Program-made: the position numbers and the translations under genes
Source: Chitinophagales bacterium
Lineage (GTDB): Bacteria > Bacteroidota > Bacteroidia > Chitinophagales > UBA10324
DNA: 64,000 bases
Assembly: GCA_019694975.1 (NCBI GenBank)
Contig: JAIBAY010000006.1
Coordinates: 186,001 to 250,000, forward strand
Reading direction: 5' to 3'
In this document: piece after piece, positions 17,644-26,819 of the stretch
How positions within the stretch are numbered: position 1 is the first letter of the stretch
Layout of the letters: every line of letters starts with the position of its first letter
The notes under the pieces: generated by a model
What the model saw: only the letters and a program-made list of their open reading frames with translations
Database searches by the model: none
What the model was told of the DNA's origin: nothing

Positions 17644-18417
17644 ATGCGGAAAAAGAAAGAGGTCATAGATGAGCAGCAGGTGGTGATTTCACTGAAGGGA
17701 ATATACAAGTCCTTCGGAGAGCTGCACGTGCTGAGCGATGTGAATCTCGATGTATACAAAGGCGAAAACGTGGTGGTCCTGGGCCGTTCTGGTACGGGCA
17801 AGTCAGTGCTGATAAAAATCATCTCCGGGCTGCTGAAACCTGACCGCGGCACGGTGAATGTGCTCGGCCTGCAGGTGAACGAGCTGAATGAAAAGCAGCT
17901 GCAGGCATTGCGGCTGAAGATCGGATTTTCATTCCAGGGCAGTGCTTTATACGACAGCATGACGGTACGGGAAAACCTTGAGTTTCCACTCGTGCGGAAC
18001 CTGAGAAGCCTTAAGACGGCCGAAATCAATGATGCGGTGAATGAAGTACTGGAAGCTGTTGGCCTGCAGGATAAAATTGATCAGATGCCGGCTGACCTGT
18101 CAGGCGGACAAAGGAAGAGAATCGGCATAGCACGCACGCTGATCCTGAAACCGGAGATCATGCTCTATGATGAGCCGACCGCCGGGCTCGATCCCATCAC
18201 TTGCATGGAAATAAATGAACTCATCAATGAAGTGCAGCATCGTTATCATACCAGTTCTATCATCATCACACACGACCTTACCTGTGCCAAAGCCACAGGC
18301 GACCGTATCGCCATGCTGATGGAAGGGCGGTTTTTAAGGGTCGGCAGTTTTGAAGATGTGTTTGAATCAGGCGATGAAAGGGTGAAAAGTTTTTTTGATT
18401 ACAACTTTATACAATAA
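17644..18417 (+). CDS. mlaF: Mla-type ABC transporter ATP-binding protein
   Basis: This 257-residue ATPase has Walker A G47-R-S-G-T-G-K53-S, Q-loop (SFQGSALYDSMTV), signature LSGGQ (152-156) with the KRI tail typical of MlaF, Walker B IMLYDEPTAGLD with Asp176 and Glu177, and the switch histidine in IIITHDL. It energises lipid transport by the MlaE permease on the cytosolic side. The order mlaE-mlaF-mlaD with tight spacing supports the assignment. Confidence 0.93.
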   Translation: MRKKKEVIDEQQVVISLKGIYKSFGELHVLSDVNLDVYKGENVVVLGRSGTGKSVLIKIISGLLKPDRGTVNVLGLQVNELNEKQLQALRLKIGFSFQGSALYDSMTVRENLEFPLVRNLRSLKTAEINDAVNEVLEAVGLQDKIDQMPADLSGGQRKRIGIARTLILKPEIMLYDEPTAGLDPITCMEINELINEVQHRYHTSSIIITHDLTCAKATGDRIAMLMEGRFLRVGSFEDVFESGDERVKSFFDYNFIQ

Positions 18418-18419
18418 CA

Positions 18420-19391
18420 ATGGCTATCTCAAGCAACAGGCGTTCAATTGTAGTTGGCATCTTTATCCTGATCGGACTGGCATTCTTCATTACCGGCGTT
18501 CTGGCAATAGGCAGCCTGAATAAAAGCTTTATCAGGAAAGTGGAAATCACCACCGTGTTCGACGATGTCGGCGGACTGCAGCAGGGAAATAATATCTGGT
18601 TTTCCGGTGTGAAGATCGGCACCGTAAAGGACATGAGTTTCTTCGGCGAGTCGCAGGTGCTGGTGGTTATGAACATCGATCAGAAAGCACAACCCTTCAT
18701 CCATAACAATGCGAAAGCCAAGATCAGCTCCGACGGTCTGATCGGGAACAAGATCATCGTCATATACGGTGGCAGCGCTGACAAGCCTGCGATAAAGGAA
18801 GGCGACCGGCTGGGTGTTGACAAGGCATATACTACGGAAGACATGTTCAACACGCTACAGGAAAATAACGTGAACATCCTGGCCATCACCACTGATTTCA
18901 AAGAGATCGGCAAGAAGATTATGAGCGGTGAAGGCACACTCGGGAAGTTGTTGGTTGATAAGACGCTGTACAATAACCTGGAAGCGACTACAAAAACATT
19001 AAGTGAAGCTGCGGAAAACGCGAAGCAGGTGTCTGCCGAAATAAAATCCTACACTACCAAACTGAATGAAGGCGACGGGCTGGCCAATGAACTTGTCACC
19101 GACACGATGGTCTTCAGCAAAATCAGGCAATCTGTTACACAGCTCAATCAGATTGTGAAAGATGCCAGTGCTGTAGTCAGCAGCCTCGAAGCATCGGTGA
19201 ATGATCCTTCATCGCCGTTGGGTGTTATCATGACCGACGATTCCACGGCGCAAAGCATGAAGGCCACCATCAAAAACCTGGAAGAGGGTTCGGTGAAGCT
19301 GAATGAAGACCTGGAAGCCATGCAGCATAGCTTCCTGCTGCGCGGTTATTTTAAAGACCAGGAGAAGGAAAAGAAAAAGCAACAACAATAA
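18420..19391 (+). CDS. mlaD: MlaD/MCE-domain lipid-binding protein
   Basis: A single N-terminal membrane anchor (residues 9-29) is followed by one MCE domain (residues about 37-115, with TVFDDVGGLQQGNNIWFSGV, KIGTVKDMSFFG and AKISSDGLIGNKIIVIYGG). A long helical C-terminal region runs to residue 323 and ends in a charged KDQEKEKKKQQQ tail. MlaD hexamers form the periplasmic lipid channel on top of MlaE. The gene starts 2 bp after mlaF. The long C-terminal coil is usual for Bacteroidota MCE proteins and longer than in Escherichia coli MlaD. Confidence 0.9.
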   Translation: MAISSNRRSIVVGIFILIGLAFFITGVLAIGSLNKSFIRKVEITTVFDDVGGLQQGNNIWFSGVKIGTVKDMSFFGESQVLVVMNIDQKAQPFIHNNAKAKISSDGLIGNKIIVIYGGSADKPAIKEGDRLGVDKAYTTEDMFNTLQENNVNILAITTDFKEIGKKIMSGEGTLGKLLVDKTLYNNLEATTKTLSEAAENAKQVSAEIKSYTTKLNEGDGLANELVTDTMVFSKIRQSVTQLNQIVKDASAVVSSLEASVNDPSSPLGVIMTDDSTAQSMKATIKNLEEGSVKLNEDLEAMQHSFLLRGYFKDQEKEKKKQQQ

Positions 19392-19533
19392 GTAGCCGGG
19401 AAGCCTTCCTGTGCAGTATGTTCACGACTGTACGGCTGCTGATGAAAGTTGTCTTACTTGCAGTCATCGTCCGGTTTCAAAAATCGTCACACCACTTGCG
19501 CATACCTGCCCCTGTCAGCTAAAACATCCATCT

Positions 19534-20724
19534 ATGATCACTGTAGCGGAAGCCGATACAATTGTACTCGCGCAAGTAAGAGATTTCGGTACGGAACGAA
19601 TCGCTTTCACCGGGGCATTGGGCCGTGTATTGGCGGAAGACATTATCGCAGACCGTGACTTTCCGCCGTATGACAGGGTTACGATGGATGGCATTGCCGT
19701 ACGGTATGCCGCTTGGAAAGCCGGTGTCCGCAGTTTCAGGATGGCAGGCACACAGGCAGCAGGTGATATACCCCTGACTATTCAATCGGAAGATGAATGT
19801 ATAGAGATTATGACCGGCGCAGCGCTTGGTGCAACGGTTGACACTGTCATCCGCTATGAAGATCTTACGATGAAAGATGGCTTGGCTACGCTGCTCACGG
19901 AGCAGGTGATGGCTGCACAGAATATTCACTTCAAAGGCAAAGACAAGCGACAGGGCGAAGTGGTATGCAGTCGTGATCAACGGATCTCGCCGGCCATCAT
20001 CAATATGGCTGCTGCTACCGGAAAAAATGAATTATTGGTGAAGAAGTTGCCACGCGTGGTGGTTATCTCTTCCGGCGATGAGCTTGTGGAAGTAACGGAA
20101 ACGCCGGCGCCATTCCAGGTAAGGCGTTCCAATAATTATGCGGTGCAGGCCGTGCTGAAGCAGTTCGGACTGGATGCTGCGATGCTGCATATCCGTGATG
20201 ACGCGGCTGTCTCGAAGGAAACCATCAGCGAGTGCCTCAGCGAGTATGATGTGATCATCATCAGCGGCGCCATTTCCGCAGGTAAATTTGATTATGTGCC
20301 GAAAGCACTTGAAGAGCTTTCGGTAAAAAAACTTTTCCATAAAGTGAAGCAAAGGCCCGGCGCACCTTTCTGGTTTGGCAAACATGACAACGGACTGCTT
20401 GTGTTTGCCCTGCCGGGAAATCCGGTCAGCACGTTTATGTGCCTGCACCGTTACTTTCTTCCCTGGCTGATGGCTTCATGGAATGTAGAACACGAAAATC
20501 ATTATGCCATGCTCGCAGAAGATTTTGTTTTCACGCCGCAGCTGCAATATTTCCTGCAGGTGAAACTTAGGGTGAATGAGCAGGGACAATGGCTGGCAGA
20601 TCCCACGATGGGAAACGGTTCGGGCGATTTTGCCAATCTCGTGGGCCGGAATGCTTTTATGGAACTTCCGCTCGAACGGAATAACTTTACGAAAGGTGAA
20701 GTGTACCGAGTATGGAGATATTGA
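19534..20724 (+). CDS. moeA: Molybdopterin molybdenumtransferase MoeA
   Basis: ATG at 19534 (MITVAEADTIVLAQV) fits the family; the longer frame from 19411 adds a Cys-rich piece not seen in MoeA. The 396-residue protein shows the MoeA landmarks: PPYDRVTMDGIAVRY, GAALGATVDTVIRYEDL, the MoaB/MogA-like domain with ISSGDEL and ISGAISAGKFDYVPKAL (normally SGGVS.GD), and FALPGNPVSTF, followed by the C-terminal small domain. It inserts molybdate into adenylated molybdopterin. It heads a cluster with moaC, a mobB-like/mobA gene and moeB on the same strand. Confidence 0.92.
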   Translation: MITVAEADTIVLAQVRDFGTERIAFTGALGRVLAEDIIADRDFPPYDRVTMDGIAVRYAAWKAGVRSFRMAGTQAAGDIPLTIQSEDECIEIMTGAALGATVDTVIRYEDLTMKDGLATLLTEQVMAAQNIHFKGKDKRQGEVVCSRDQRISPAIINMAAATGKNELLVKKLPRVVVISSGDELVEVTETPAPFQVRRSNNYAVQAVLKQFGLDAAMLHIRDDAAVSKETISECLSEYDVIIISGAISAGKFDYVPKALEELSVKKLFHKVKQRPGAPFWFGKHDNGLLVFALPGNPVSTFMCLHRYFLPWLMASWNVEHENHYAMLAEDFVFTPQLQYFLQVKLRVNEQGQWLADPTMGNGSGDFANLVGRNAFMELPLERNNFTKGEVYRVWRY

Positions 20725-20796
20725 ATGCATGGATCCGCAGGTAGTAAAGGTTGGTTTTGATGTTGAGTATGTTGCTCACAAAATTCCCGTGTAAAC

Positions 20797-21276
20797 ATGA
20801 TGAAAGATTTTACGCATTTGGATGAGGATGGAAAGGTGAAGATGGTGGATGTAGGGGAGAAGCAGGTCTCCCGCCGTGTTGCCGTGGCACAAAGCGTGGT
20901 TGTTTTACCGGCAGCTATTGCTGCAAAATTCAGCGATGGTGATATCCGGACAAAAAAAGGATCTGTTTTTCAAACAGCCATTCTCGCCGGCATCATGGCT
21001 GCCAAAAAAACAGCAGCGCTGATTCCTTTATGTCACCCGCTCAGCCTGGAAAATTGCAACATTACGATTCAGATGAGGAATACGAATGAACTTGTGATTG
21101 AATGTACAACAGCCATTACAGCCAAAACAGGTGTTGAAATGGAAGCGCTAACCGGCGCATCGGTGGCAGCACTTACGGTGTATGACATGTGTAAAGCGAT
21201 GAGTCACCACATAGTGATTAAAGAAACAAAGTTGCTCAGTAAAACCGGTGGAAAAAATGATTTCTCAGCAGCATAA
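20797..21276 (+). CDS. moaC: Cyclic pyranopterin monophosphate synthase MoaC
   Basis: The 159-residue product carries the MoaC hallmarks: MVDVGEKQVSRRVAVA near the N-terminus, KGSVFQTAILAGIMAAKKTA with LIPLCHPLSLENC, ECTTAITAKTGVEMEALTGA, the helix SVAALTVYDMCKAM and the C-terminal KLLSKTGGKND. MoaC converts the MoaA product to cPMP in molybdenum cofactor synthesis. Its 3' end overlaps the following gene by about 20 bp in another frame. MoaA, MoaD and MoaE are not in this window. Confidence 0.94.
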   Translation: MMKDFTHLDEDGKVKMVDVGEKQVSRRVAVAQSVVVLPAAIAAKFSDGDIRTKKGSVFQTAILAGIMAAKKTAALIPLCHPLSLENCNITIQMRNTNELVIECTTAITAKTGVEMEALTGASVAALTVYDMCKAMSHHIVIKETKLLSKTGGKNDFSAA

Positions 21277-22420
21277 AAAACATGCGGATCTCCTGAAACC
21301 CGCGCTTGGCTTTTTCGCAAGAAATGAATGGGCCATCGTAGGTGCTCCGTGTGCCGATATCAAAATGCTGGCAGATGCAATCATCAGCAGCCTGTCGCCG
21401 CAATTTGCATGTGCCTATGTTGATGCGGACCATGCTAAAGAAGATGATGCGGTGACATTGCCTGGAAAGCTTGCCTCCGGCGCCGTGATGGAATACACGG
21501 ACAAGATCAGCCATCATCAGTTCGAATTTAAAAAGACCTTGCATGCATTTCAGTTCCGGCAGCTGATGCATGATGCTGATATTGTTTTGGTAAACGGCAA
21601 TCATCATCAGGCCAAAACGCAGGTGGTGGTGATACATCCGGCCAGGAAAGATTCGCTGCGAAAAAGAATACAGCAGCTTACCAATGTACAGCTGATTTTA
21701 CTGGCCGGCGGTGCGGAAGATATTTTTGATTTCGTGAAGGAAGCCCTGCCAGGCGTGGAGAAGATTCCCGTTTACCGGATAACGGCGAAGGAAATGATCA
21801 TCAGCTTCTTTCACGAAAAGATGAAGGCCGCCAAACCTGTGCTGAAAGGATTAGTGTTGGCAGGCGGTAAAAGCCTGCGGCTTGGCAGTGATAAGGGAAG
21901 AATCAGCTGGCACGGGAAAGAACAGCGGCTATTCATGGCGGAGTTGTTGCAGCAATGCTGTAAGGATGTTTTTATTTCCTGCCGGGAAGAGCAACAAGAG
22001 GAACTGCATTCGTCATTCAAAACAATCACCGATACCTTCCTTGGATTGGGGCCGTATGGCGCTATCCTCTCGGCCTTTCGCCAACAGCCTGATGCAGCGT
22101 GGCTGGTGGTTGCCTGTGACCTGCCCTTGCTCCACGAAGATGTCTTGCGTTTCCTCGTCGAGCATCGCAACACTGCCCGCATTGCCACTGCTTTCGAAAG
22201 CCCGCATGACGGATTACCGGAGCCGCTGATCGCGATCTGGGAACCGAAGAGTTATGCAGTGTTATTGTCATTTCTTGCACAGGGTTATTCCTGCCCAAGA
22301 AAGGTGCTGATCAACAGCGATGCTGCTGTCATCAAAGTACCTTCCGCCAATGCGTTGATGAATGTGAATACACAGGAAGATTTGATAAAAGCAAAGCAGC
22401 TATTACTAAACAACAGCTGA
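21257..22420 (+). CDS. mobA: MobB-like domain fused to MobA nucleotidyltransferase
   Basis: ATG at 21257 is chosen (a GTG at 21248 is three codons upstream). Residues 1 to about 185 look like a MobB-type GTPase domain that has lost its P-loop: the place of GxxGxGKT reads IVGAPCADIKM, while the later DADIVLVNGNHHQ still fits. From about residue 196 the MobA domain begins: LVLAGGKSLRLGSDKG, with the acidic metal site VACDLPLL and a C-terminal ALMNVNTQEDL. MobA attaches GMP to molybdopterin to form the guanine dinucleotide cofactor. The gene overlaps moaC by 20 bp, suggesting coupled translation. Confidence 0.85.
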   Translation: MISQQHKKHADLLKPALGFFARNEWAIVGAPCADIKMLADAIISSLSPQFACAYVDADHAKEDDAVTLPGKLASGAVMEYTDKISHHQFEFKKTLHAFQFRQLMHDADIVLVNGNHHQAKTQVVVIHPARKDSLRKRIQQLTNVQLILLAGGAEDIFDFVKEALPGVEKIPVYRITAKEMIISFFHEKMKAAKPVLKGLVLAGGKSLRLGSDKGRISWHGKEQRLFMAELLQQCCKDVFISCREEQQEELHSSFKTITDTFLGLGPYGAILSAFRQQPDAAWLVVACDLPLLHEDVLRFLVEHRNTARIATAFESPHDGLPEPLIAIWEPKSYAVLLSFLAQGYSCPRKVLINSDAAVIKVPSANALMNVNTQEDLIKAKQLLLNNS

Positions 22421-22600
22421 GCAATTTTCTTTTAAGCTGTGCCAGGCACTGACAGCGTCATCTTTGTATGGCCAATGATATCCGGATATTGATCTTGCTT
22501 TGATTGTTGAGATGATGGGAAGTAATAAGTATACTAACGCAACAGCATAGAAAAATTACAATTTGAAGGGTAACGATATTGATTGCCGATCTTATTTCAC

Positions 22601-23698
22601 ATGATTAACATCACGCAAAAAAAAATGAACACTTCCCTGGAAGCACTCCGTTACAGTTGCCAGCTATTGTTGCCGGATTTCGGGGAAGATAAGCAACGCC
22701 TGTTGCAAGAAGCGAAAGTGCTGATGATTGGTGCCGGCGGATTGGGTTGTCCTGCTGCACAGTATCTTGCTGCGGCCGGCGTGGGATGTATTACAATCGC
22801 TGACTTCGACACCGTTGCTATCAGCAACCTGCACCGTCAGATTCTGTTCACGCCGGAAGATGTGGGAAAGAATAAAGCAGCGATAGCGTGCAGCAAATTA
22901 CAACAGCAAAATCCGCAGGTGATCCTGCATGCTTTTGCAGAAAAGGTGACCGCCGCCAATGTGATGAAGCTGATTGGTGATCATGACATCGTTGTGGATG
23001 GCACGGATAATTTTGAAACACGTTACCTGATTAATGATGCCTGCTTCCTGCTTGGCAAGCCATCGGTGTACGGCGCCATTTACCAGTACGAAGGACAGGT
23101 GGCCATCTGGAATGTCGCAAATGATGACGGAACACGTTCTCCCAACTACCGCGATGTTTTTCCCGATGTGAATGCTGCCCTGATTCCCAACTGTGCCGAA
23201 GGCGGCGTGATTCCTACGCTGGCCGGAATTATCGGTTGCATGCAGGCCAATGAGGTGATCAAACTCATCACGCAGACAGGCGAGCCGCTTACCGGTAAAA
23301 TGCTGCTGCTGAATGCACAGTCATTGCAAAGCCGCATCATCAGCATAGGAAGAACAACCCATACGCTCATTAAACAGCTTCCCGAAACTATTCCGGTGGC
23401 GCTGATTACCGTGGAGGAGGTCATGCAGCATCTTGACGACCGGACATTTGAATTGATTGATGTGCGTTCAACAGCAGAGCGCAATACTTTTGATATCGGC
23501 GGCAAACATTTTCCGGGTGCCGAACTGGAAAGCAGGCTGCAAAGCATAAGTCATGATAAGCCCGTTGTTTTTTATTGTGCTTCCGGTAAACGCAGCGCAG
23601 AGGCGGTGAAGCTTTTCAAGAAACATTTTCCGGAAGCGAGCGCCTATTCGCTGGACGGAGGAATGAAGGAATGGAAGGAAAAACTATTCAGCCGCTGA
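22601..23698 (+). CDS. moeB: MoeB/ThiF-type adenylyltransferase with C-terminal rhodanese domain
   Basis: ATG 22601 gives 365 residues; ATG 22625, after an A-run, is an equally good start. The N-terminal ThiF/E1-like domain has the nucleotide loop GAGGLG (44-49), DGTDNFETRYLINDAC and GVIPTLAGIIGCMQANEVIK. The usual zinc CxxC after it is replaced (NYRDVF), and only one Cys remains in that region (NCAEGG). The C-terminal rhodanese domain has ELIDVRS and an active loop C326-A-S-G-K-R. Such fusions adenylate and sulfurate MoaD- or ThiS-like carriers. The gene is convergent with the small fdhD-coupled gene, with 7 bp between. Confidence 0.9.
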   Translation: MINITQKKMNTSLEALRYSCQLLLPDFGEDKQRLLQEAKVLMIGAGGLGCPAAQYLAAAGVGCITIADFDTVAISNLHRQILFTPEDVGKNKAAIACSKLQQQNPQVILHAFAEKVTAANVMKLIGDHDIVVDGTDNFETRYLINDACFLLGKPSVYGAIYQYEGQVAIWNVANDDGTRSPNYRDVFPDVNAALIPNCAEGGVIPTLAGIIGCMQANEVIKLITQTGEPLTGKMLLLNAQSLQSRIISIGRTTHTLIKQLPETIPVALITVEEVMQHLDDRTFELIDVRSTAERNTFDIGGKHFPGAELESRLQSISHDKPVVFYCASGKRSAEAVKLFKKHFPEASAYSLDGGMKEWKEKLFSR

Positions 23699-23710
23699 TC
23701 AACGATCAGC
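23694..23710. terminator. Dyad at the convergent moeB / fdhD-partner ends
   Basis: GCTGATC-AAC-GATCAGC is a perfect 7-bp inverted repeat spanning both stop codons of two convergent genes that are 7 bp apart. It lacks a U-tract on either strand, so it may help halt transcription but is not a canonical intrinsic terminator. Confidence 0.4.
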
Positions 23711-24089
23711 ACTGATTCGGCGGAATGGCCACATCATCCGGTGTGAAAAAATCCCGCGGATCTTGCTCCCTCGCTTCCTTGCAGGGAAAATCCTTTTCGA
23801 TGATGATGTCGAGGTTTTTGTTTTCATCCACCTGCATGGTATGATAAATTCCGACTTCGTTATTATTCATCCAGGTCAGTGCAATACCGTTCGGCACCAT
23901 CACTTTAACGGACCGTTCTTCCACCATTGCGGAAACTTCCTGTTGGTCCTTTTCGATCCATAAACTGTAAGCGAAGGTGCCTTGCGGAAAAGGAATGATC
24001 TCAGTGATTACATTTTCATTGCGCAGCTTTTCCAGATCTGATTTTTTCAGGCGTAGCCGCAGAGAATTCCTGTCGAATCGTAGTTTCAT
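23706..24089 (-). CDS. Small protein coupled to fdhD, unknown function
   Basis: A 127-residue soluble protein without signal peptide or membrane segment. Features seen are a basic N-terminus (MKLRFDRNSLRLRLKKSDLE), the run FPQGTFAYSLWIEKDQQEV, a strand-rich middle with VMVPNGIALTWMNNNEVGI, and an acidic C-terminus ending in Cys (EQDPRDFFTPDD, PPNQC). I do not name a family with certainty; similar small DUF proteins accompany fdhD in Bacteroidota. Its start overlaps the fdhD stop by 4 bp, so a role in molybdoenzyme maturation is inferred from context only. Confidence 0.6.
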   Translation of the reverse strand: MKLRFDRNSLRLRLKKSDLEKLRNENVITEIIPFPQGTFAYSLWIEKDQQEVSAMVEERSVKVMVPNGIALTWMNNNEVGIYHTMQVDENKNLDIIIEKDFPCKEAREQDPRDFFTPDDVAIPPNQC

Positions 24090-24973
24090 GGCTGATCATC
24101 ATTTGTTTTCAGCGCAATTCTTTCTGCGCCGCAGTAGATATTCATCCGGTCTTTTTTTAAGAAACCCACAACCGTCATATTAAAATCATCCGCCAGTTCA
24201 ATCGCCAGGCTCGTCGGCGCGCCAATAGAACACAGTACAGGTATGCCGGCGGCCAGCGCTTTCTGCACCAGTTCATAACTCAGCCGCCCGCTAAAAACGG
24301 CCATCGTGTTGGTTAATGGAATAGATTGCTGTTTCAGCATGTAACCAATGAGTTTATCCATGGCATTATGGCGGCCGACATCTTCAAAACTTTTGAGCGG
24401 CTTGCCATCAAAGGAGAACAACGCTACGGCATGCGATCCGCCGGTTGTCGAAAACAGCCCTTGCCCGGATTGAATCATTTCCGGCAATCGGCTGATAATA
24501 TTTTGCGGAATCGTTTCTCCGTTTACCATTGGAATGTAAGTGCCTTCATGTGACGATACATCGAAGGCACTGCTTCCGCAGAATCCGCAGGCTGAATTGG
24601 TGATGAATCGCTTTTTGGCGGAAAGGTCAACCTTCACATCAGCGGAAAGTTCCACCAGCAAAGCATTTTCCTGTAAAGCAGGATCATCAAAATGTCCGGT
24701 GAAGCGAATGGAAATAATATCTGCAAAGCGCTCAATAATGTGTTCGGCGAAAAGCCATCCCGTAACCATGTCAAAGTCATGGCCCGGCGTTCTCATGGTA
24801 ACAGCGAGCAATTCCTTTTTACGATGTCCTGCGCTGCCATAAGCGATACTTATTTCGAGCGGCGCTTCTTTCACCACATCATCTGTCGTTTCCGTGCGGC
24901 TGCTTCCGGCAATTTTCATAACCGGGAATTGCTGAACTTCTTTCGGCAGTTTATTTTTTGATGCGTGAATCAT
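24086..24973 (-). CDS. fdhD: FdhD-type sulfurtransferase for formate dehydrogenase
   Basis: The 295-residue protein contains the FdhD motifs: EAPLEISIAYG, RTPGHDFDMVTGWLFAEHII, the catalytic C129-G-F-C132 in TNSACGFCGSSAFD, the TGGSHAVALF and FEDVGRHNAMDKLIGYML stretch, and the C-terminal GIPVLCSIGAPTSLAIELA. FdhD carries sulfur from a cysteine desulfurase to the Mo/W cofactor of formate dehydrogenase. It lies beside the Moco genes, on the opposite strand. A near-consensus -7 element TAACTTTC (24987..24980) sits about 7 bp upstream of the ATG, which would leave almost no leader. Confidence 0.93.
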   Translation of the reverse strand: MIHASKNKLPKEVQQFPVMKIAGSSRTETTDDVVKEAPLEISIAYGSAGHRKKELLAVTMRTPGHDFDMVTGWLFAEHIIERFADIISIRFTGHFDDPALQENALLVELSADVKVDLSAKKRFITNSACGFCGSSAFDVSSHEGTYIPMVNGETIPQNIISRLPEMIQSGQGLFSTTGGSHAVALFSFDGKPLKSFEDVGRHNAMDKLIGYMLKQQSIPLTNTMAVFSGRLSYELVQKALAAGIPVLCSIGAPTSLAIELADDFNMTVVGFLKKDRMNIYCGAERIALKTNDDQP

Positions 24974-25009
24974 AAAGAGGAAAGTTACGCGATATTACTT
25001 GTATGCAGA

Positions 25010-26764
25010 TTATTCCAACGGAAGAGCGATGCTTTCCATCAGCCTTGCCACAGGATAACGCCGGAACGCTTTTTCATGATATCGGGAATGGGTATAGATG
25101 AAGTATAACTGTGCCTCCGCGCTCTTCGCGAATGCAGCATCGGCCTTCTTCCGTTCTTCCAGTGCCGCCTTCAGCAGCGAATCTTTTTGCAACAATGCGG
25201 CAGCCATGTCTTCGAAGACATAATCCGAGAAATATTCCTTTTCCATTAAGACAGCATCAAAGAAATTCCAGGCGAAATAAGAATCAACGCCCTGCGGCTC
25301 GAGCATTTCAACGATGTAACGGTTGGCGAACTGATCGGGAAAGAGCACGTAATCTCCCTTATAGTAAGCAAGCTGCTGCACTTCACTCCGTACTTTCACA
25401 TTGGCATGAAGGTAATGCCCTTCGAAGGCACGGTCACCTGTTGTATAATCTTCAAGGTAATAGACATTCACACTAAGCAATGTATCTTTTGCCAGTCGCT
25501 TCATCAGCACACCGTTCCATGCCAGCCGGTCGGTTACCTTTTCCCATCCTTGCGGAATGATATATGCGTAAGGCGCAACGGCAATATCACCGGCGGCATA
25601 GTGATTGAAATACTTAATCTCTTTCTCGAATGGTTCAAGGGTATCATAGTAAAGTCTTTGCAGGCCGCTCACTTCACTCATTTTATGTTTTGCCGCATAG
25701 CCTTTGAAAGATAGGAGGTTGAATTTATTTTCATCGAGTGTCCAGTTCAGGGCAAATTCTTTTTGCAATGCAACCGCTTCATCGGCTTTCTTCTTATTAA
25801 TGCCGATCTGTTCAAAGTCGCGGTTCACGATGTTGCCTACTTCTTCGAGCAGTCTGTAGGTGCTGCGCACTCTCGGCTCATAAGCTTTCAGCATATGTGT
25901 CTCAGGCATCATGCCGATACAGTTGAAGAGTGCTGCATAGCCGGTGGAGAAGCGTGGTGTTTCGAGAAATTGCACAATGCCCGAGTCAGGTGATTCACCC
26001 ATACAATTTACATAAGGCGTCATTTCAAAGCCGGCCTTCTTCATGGCATTAAAAAGATCGGGCAACAGGGTTTTTTCCTGGTAAGCAGACAGCACAGGTT
26101 GCAGCTTATCGGGCTGCGTGGGAATCAATGTCATGGTATATTGATAATCGGCTCCGTTGCTGACATGTGTATCCACGAATATTTCCGGCTGCCATTCCCT
26201 GAAAATCTGCGTGAAGGATTGCGCTTCTTTCGAATCACATTTCACAAAGTCCCTGTTTAAATCGTAGTGCTGCGCGGTGCCGCGGAAACCATACTCCTCC
26301 GGCCCGTTTTGATTCACCCTGCTGAAAGAGGCGCGGTTGAGCATGCCACTTACGTTATACACCGGGATGATTATGATGACAACATGACCGAGTATTTTGT
26401 TCAAAGCCTCCTTCATCAATACATCCCTTGCGAACATCATGCTGGCATCAATACCATCCGGTTCGCCCGGGTGAATGCCGTTGTTGATCAGGTAAATCCT
26501 TTTATTGCTGCGGCGTATTTCTTCAGGAAGGAAAATTTTGTCTTTTGAGATAACAACAAGGTGCAATGGTTTCCCGACGCTTGTGTTGCCGTAGGTGAGC
26601 ATTTTCACTTCTTCAAACTTATGATCGAGTTGTTGATACCAGGCAATGCATTCTTCATAAGTGCAGGTTTGGTTGCCGTTTCCTTTTTCAAAAGGAGTCA
26701 GCAATTCATGATCGGGCCGGGAAGGTTGAAGCATCAGCAAAAGATTGATGAAAAAAATAATCAT
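25010..26764 (-). CDS. M14-family zinc carboxypeptidase
   Basis: The 584-residue protein has a hydrophobic N-terminus (signal peptide or anchor) and a metallocarboxypeptidase domain with zinc ligands H98 and E101 in NGIHPGEPDG and H200 in FVDTHVSNG, N170-R171 in YDLNRDF for substrate carboxylate binding, and a likely catalytic Glu288 in MMPETHML. A long C-terminal region of about 280 residues with no named domain follows; this form is frequent in Bacteroidota. It probably trims peptides in the periplasm. The genes psd and cdsA lie upstream on the same strand. Confidence 0.85.
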   Translation of the reverse strand: MIIFFINLLLMLQPSRPDHELLTPFEKGNGNQTCTYEECIAWYQQLDHKFEEVKMLTYGNTSVGKPLHLVVISKDKIFLPEEIRRSNKRIYLINNGIHPGEPDGIDASMMFARDVLMKEALNKILGHVVIIIIPVYNVSGMLNRASFSRVNQNGPEEYGFRGTAQHYDLNRDFVKCDSKEAQSFTQIFREWQPEIFVDTHVSNGADYQYTMTLIPTQPDKLQPVLSAYQEKTLLPDLFNAMKKAGFEMTPYVNCMGESPDSGIVQFLETPRFSTGYAALFNCIGMMPETHMLKAYEPRVRSTYRLLEEVGNIVNRDFEQIGINKKKADEAVALQKEFALNWTLDENKFNLLSFKGYAAKHKMSEVSGLQRLYYDTLEPFEKEIKYFNHYAAGDIAVAPYAYIIPQGWEKVTDRLAWNGVLMKRLAKDTLLSVNVYYLEDYTTGDRAFEGHYLHANVKVRSEVQQLAYYKGDYVLFPDQFANRYIVEMLEPQGVDSYFAWNFFDAVLMEKEYFSDYVFEDMAAALLQKDSLLKAALEERKKADAAFAKSAEAQLYFIYTHSRYHEKAFRRYPVARLMESIALPLE

Positions 26765-26819
26765 GCAGCTAACTGCGTGGTAAAAGATCTATGATAAAAG
26801 GATGCTGCACAGACTTTGA

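Noticed and set aside
20729-20794. 21-residue frame between moeA and moaC
   Set aside because: Reads MDPQVVKVGFDVEYVAHKIPV but is very short and lacks coupling or a family match.
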